A DNA stretch of 7,780 nt from an uncultured Bacilli bacterium (GTDB taxonomy: Bacteria > Bacillota_I > Bacilli_A > RF39 > UBA660), in contig CALVKV010000065.1 of the NCBI GenBank assembly GCA_944333305.1, forward strand, positions 1 to 7,780, given 5' to 3'. The notes below the pieces were generated by a model. That model was not told the origin of the DNA. It was given only the letters and a program-made list of their open reading frames with translations, and did not search any database. Shown here piece after piece: positions 6,733 to 7,780 of this stretch (position 1 is its first letter; each line of letters begins with the position of its first letter). The position numbers and the translations under genes are program-made.

Positions 6733-6776
6733 AGACTAGAGAAATATAATTATAATATATGACTCTAGTCTTTTTT
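6733..6776 (+). terminator. Strong rho-independent terminator after murA
   Basis: AGACTAGAG at 6733-6741 pairs perfectly with CTCTAGTCT at 6763-6771, and the T-run extends to 6776. The 21-base AT-rich loop can form a further short stem. The ribosome site of the next gene, GGAGG at 6777-6781, begins on the very next base, so the next gene depends on read-through or on a promoter within the hairpin. A TATAAT lies in the loop at 6751-6756, but no -35 box is evident. Confidence 0.85.
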
Positions 6777-6786
6777 GGAGGTAAAA

Positions 6787-7515
6787 ATGAAAAAAATACT
6801 TTGTCTTTTAATAATCTGTCTTTTAGTATATGCAATATATTACTTTAATCATACCGATAAAATAACTTATATATCTATAGGAGATTCTCTAAGTGTTGGA
6901 ATAGACTCTAATGGTAATACAAATTATGGTTATAGTAACTATATAGCCAATTATTTAAAAGATAAAAAACTCTTAAAAACATATAATAATGACTTCTCTG
7001 CTAGTGGCACTAGAATAGCAGATTTAAAAAGTAAATTAGAAACAAATTGGACCATAACAAAAGATGGTAAATCTTTATCTTTAAAAAAGTGTCTCCGTGA
7101 AGCCGATTTAGTAACTTTATCAGTAGGAATGGATGATATCCTAACAAGTTTAACTTTATCCACAGTATCTGTGGAAAATCTATCTAACAAAGAAATAACT
7201 ACCATAGTAGATAAAACTATAGACGAGCTGGATTCTCTTTTTAAAGAGTTAAGAAAATATGCTAAAGAAGATATAATATTTATAGGATTTTATAATCCTC
7301 TAGAAGTGGAAACATTAACAACAGAAAGACTCTATACTTATTTAATAACCAAAACTAAAGTTCTATGTAAAACTTATGATATAGAGTATTTAGATATTTA
7401 TAATCTATTTAAGAGAAATAAAGACTATATAAATAATCCGACTAACATATATCCAACAACAGAAGTTTACCAAATGATTGCCACAAAAATAATAGAGAAT
7501 TATCTTAATAAATAA
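6787..7515 (+). CDS. Membrane-anchored SGNH/GDSL-fold protein, probably catalytically impaired
   Basis: SGNH hydrolases are esterases and acyl-hydrolases with Ser, Gly, Asn and His in four conserved blocks. This 242-residue protein has one N-terminal membrane helix (about residues 4-20) without a lipobox, so the domain is probably outside the cell. Block I is intact: GDSLSVG with Ser34. Block II is recognisable as SASGTRIADL with Gly74. Block III reads VGMDD at 113-117, with Asp where the oxyanion Asn is expected. Block V reads TNIYPTTEVYQMIA from 219, with Thr219 and Tyr222 where DxxH normally supplies the catalytic Asp and His. The fold seems kept but the triad lost. The ATG at 6787 is preferred, with GGAGG five bases upstream. 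A substrate cannot be assigned. Confidence 0.8.
   Translation: MKKILCLLIICLLVYAIYYFNHTDKITYISIGDSLSVGIDSNGNTNYGYSNYIANYLKDKKLLKTYNNDFSASGTRIADLKSKLETNWTITKDGKSLSLKKCLREADLVTLSVGMDDILTSLTLSTVSVENLSNKEITTIVDKTIDELDSLFKELRKYAKEDIIFIGFYNPLEVETLTTERLYTYLITKTKVLCKTYDIEYLDIYNLFKRNKDYINNPTNIYPTTEVYQMIATKIIENYLNK
7156..7164 (+). other. DnaA-box consensus match within a short palindrome
   Basis: TTATCCACA at 7156-7164 matches the DnaA box consensus exactly. It overlaps a perfect 7-bp inverted repeat, TCCACAG at 7159-7165 with CTGTGGA at 7169-7175. It is a single site inside a coding region, with no cluster around it, so chance is a real possibility. Confidence 0.25.
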
Positions 7516-7534
7516 AAATATGTATAAAACACTC

Positions 7535-7563
7535 TTGCACAAAAGATACTTATATGATAAGAT
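7535..7563 (+). promoter_or_regulatory. Weak candidate promoter reading toward the minus-strand peptide gene
   Basis: TTGCAC at 7535-7540 and TAAGAT at 7558-7563 are 17 bases apart, with an extended -10 TG at 7555-7556. Both boxes are imperfect. If active, it would make a short RNA of roughly 110 bases running from about 7570 to the hairpin at 7652-7685, complementary to the 3' part of the minus-strand transcript. Confidence 0.25.
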
Positions 7564-7590
7564 GTATGTGTAAAAAGAAATTTACATACA
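7563..7590. repeat. Hairpin-forming inverted repeat
   Basis: TGTATG at 7563-7568 and TAAA at 7571-7574 pair with TTTACATACA at 7581-7590 as a 10-bp stem with a two-base bulge and a 6-base loop. There is no T-run on either strand. It lies beside the minus-strand terminator. Confidence 0.4.
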
Positions 7591-7636
7591 ATAAAAAATG
7601 AGGAACATTCGATTTTGCAAGTGAATGTCACCTCAT
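7591..7636 (-). terminator. Rho-independent terminator for the minus-strand peptide gene
   Basis: ATGAGG and ACATTC (7598-7603, 7605-7610) pair with GAATGT and CCTCAT (7623-7628, 7631-7636), giving two 6-bp stems separated by a small internal loop. Read on the minus strand the hairpin is followed by a run of T (7598 down to 7593). On the plus strand no T-run follows, so the direction is minus. It lies about 35 bases beyond the stop of the peptide gene. Confidence 0.65.
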
Positions 7637-7651
7637 AATTAATGAATAGTT

Positions 7652-7685
7652 GACACTCTTATGCAGAGTGTCTAATCTATTTTTA
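7652..7685 (+). terminator. Perfect 8-bp hairpin at the stop of the peptide gene, possible plus-strand terminator
   Basis: GACACTCT at 7652-7659 pairs perfectly with AGAGTGTC at 7665-7672 around a 5-base loop. On the plus strand TAATCTATTTTTA follows, a modest T-rich tail, so it may end the transcript of the SGNH gene or of a short RNA. On the minus strand no T-run follows. It touches the stop codon of the minus-strand peptide gene. Confidence 0.45.
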
Positions 7686-7767
7686 AGACTAGTACCAAGA
7701 AGGCAAGGCTAATCAAAATAGAAGGAATGAGCTTCAGTACTTTTAAGATAAAAGTCTTTGTCTTCAT
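7672..7767 (-). CDS. Small hydrophobic peptide of 31 residues, type I toxin-like
   Basis: I do not recognise a family. The minus strand has AGGAGG at 7780-7775, seven bases before an ATG at 7767, and reads MKTKTFILKVLKLIPSILIS then LAFLVLVLKID to a TAG at 7674-7672. The basic N terminus (five Lys in the first 12 residues), one membrane-spanning segment and a short charged end are typical of small membrane-active peptides such as type I toxins. The N terminus also recalls leader segments of cyclic-lactone autoinducer precursors, but no Cys-containing signal region follows. Leucine codons are mixed (CTG, CTC, CTT, TTG, CTA, TTA), unlike the TTA-rich neighbours. A minus-strand terminator lies downstream. 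Its promoter is outside the window. Confidence 0.6.
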   Translation of the reverse strand: MKTKTFILKVLKLIPSILISLAFLVLVLKID

Positions 7768-7780
7768 ACCTTTTCCTCCT

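Noticed and set aside
7672..7767. AgrD-type cyclic-lactone autoinducer precursor on the minus strand
   Set aside because: The N terminus is similar in style, but the frame ends right after the hydrophobic segment, with no cysteine-containing signal core or acidic C-terminal tail, and no agrB is in the window.
1..7780. CRISPR array, tRNA or rRNA gene
   Set aside because: No regularly spaced direct repeats, no cloverleaf with a recognisable TTCGA arm, and no rRNA-like GC-rich conserved segment was seen.

Overview
This is an AT-rich, tightly packed bacterial window that looks like a low-GC Bacillota chromosome, most plausibly a sporulating member of the Bacilli or a Mollicutes-adjacent gut lineage. 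The evidence is a clear spoIIR gene, strong AGGAGG/AGGTGAT-type ribosome binding sites, TTGACA/TATAAT promoters, and a core gene set close to the Bacillus rpoE-fba-murA-prfA-prmC-spoIIR-mntP neighbourhood. TGA is used as a stop (prfA) and Trp is TGG, so the standard bacterial code applies rather than the Mycoplasma code. Exact taxonomy cannot be fixed from this sequence.

Layout, left to right. (1) 1-133: acidic C-terminal tail of a gene that fits rpoE (RNA polymerase delta), with a terminator hairpin overlapping its stop codon. (2) 138-311, minus strand: a decayed N-terminal fragment of a TnpB-type (IS200/IS605 OrfB) protein. (3) 386-915: a promoter and a small two-helix membrane protein with a possible PH-like domain. 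(4) 916-1187: non-coding sequence with an inverted repeat and a terminator-like hairpin. Items 2-4 form an accessory insert between rpoE and prfA. (5) 1188-3130: promoter, prfA and prmC, overlapping by 4 bases and encoding release factor 1 and the methyltransferase that modifies its GGQ motif. (6) 3137-4288: spoIIR and an MntP-family membrane protein, each with its translation start region inside a hairpin. (7) 4329-4456: a 36-codon small ORF whose stop codon lies in a terminator loop. (8) 4519-6776: promoter, fba and murA, then a strong terminator. (9) 6787-7515: a membrane-anchored SGNH/GDSL-fold protein that has apparently lost most of its catalytic residues. (10) 7516-7780: a structured region with a 31-codon hydrophobic peptide on the minus strand, its terminator, and a possible converging plus-strand transcript.

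The core genes serve translation termination (prfA, prmC), forespore-to-mother-cell signalling (spoIIR), metal homeostasis (mntP), glycolysis (fba) and peptidoglycan precursor synthesis (murA). The most unusual items are the likely dead SGNH protein, the minus-strand peptide locus that resembles a type I toxin-antitoxin arrangement, the TnpB relic, and the recurring placement of start regions or stop codons inside hairpins. None of these is proven to be a new system.
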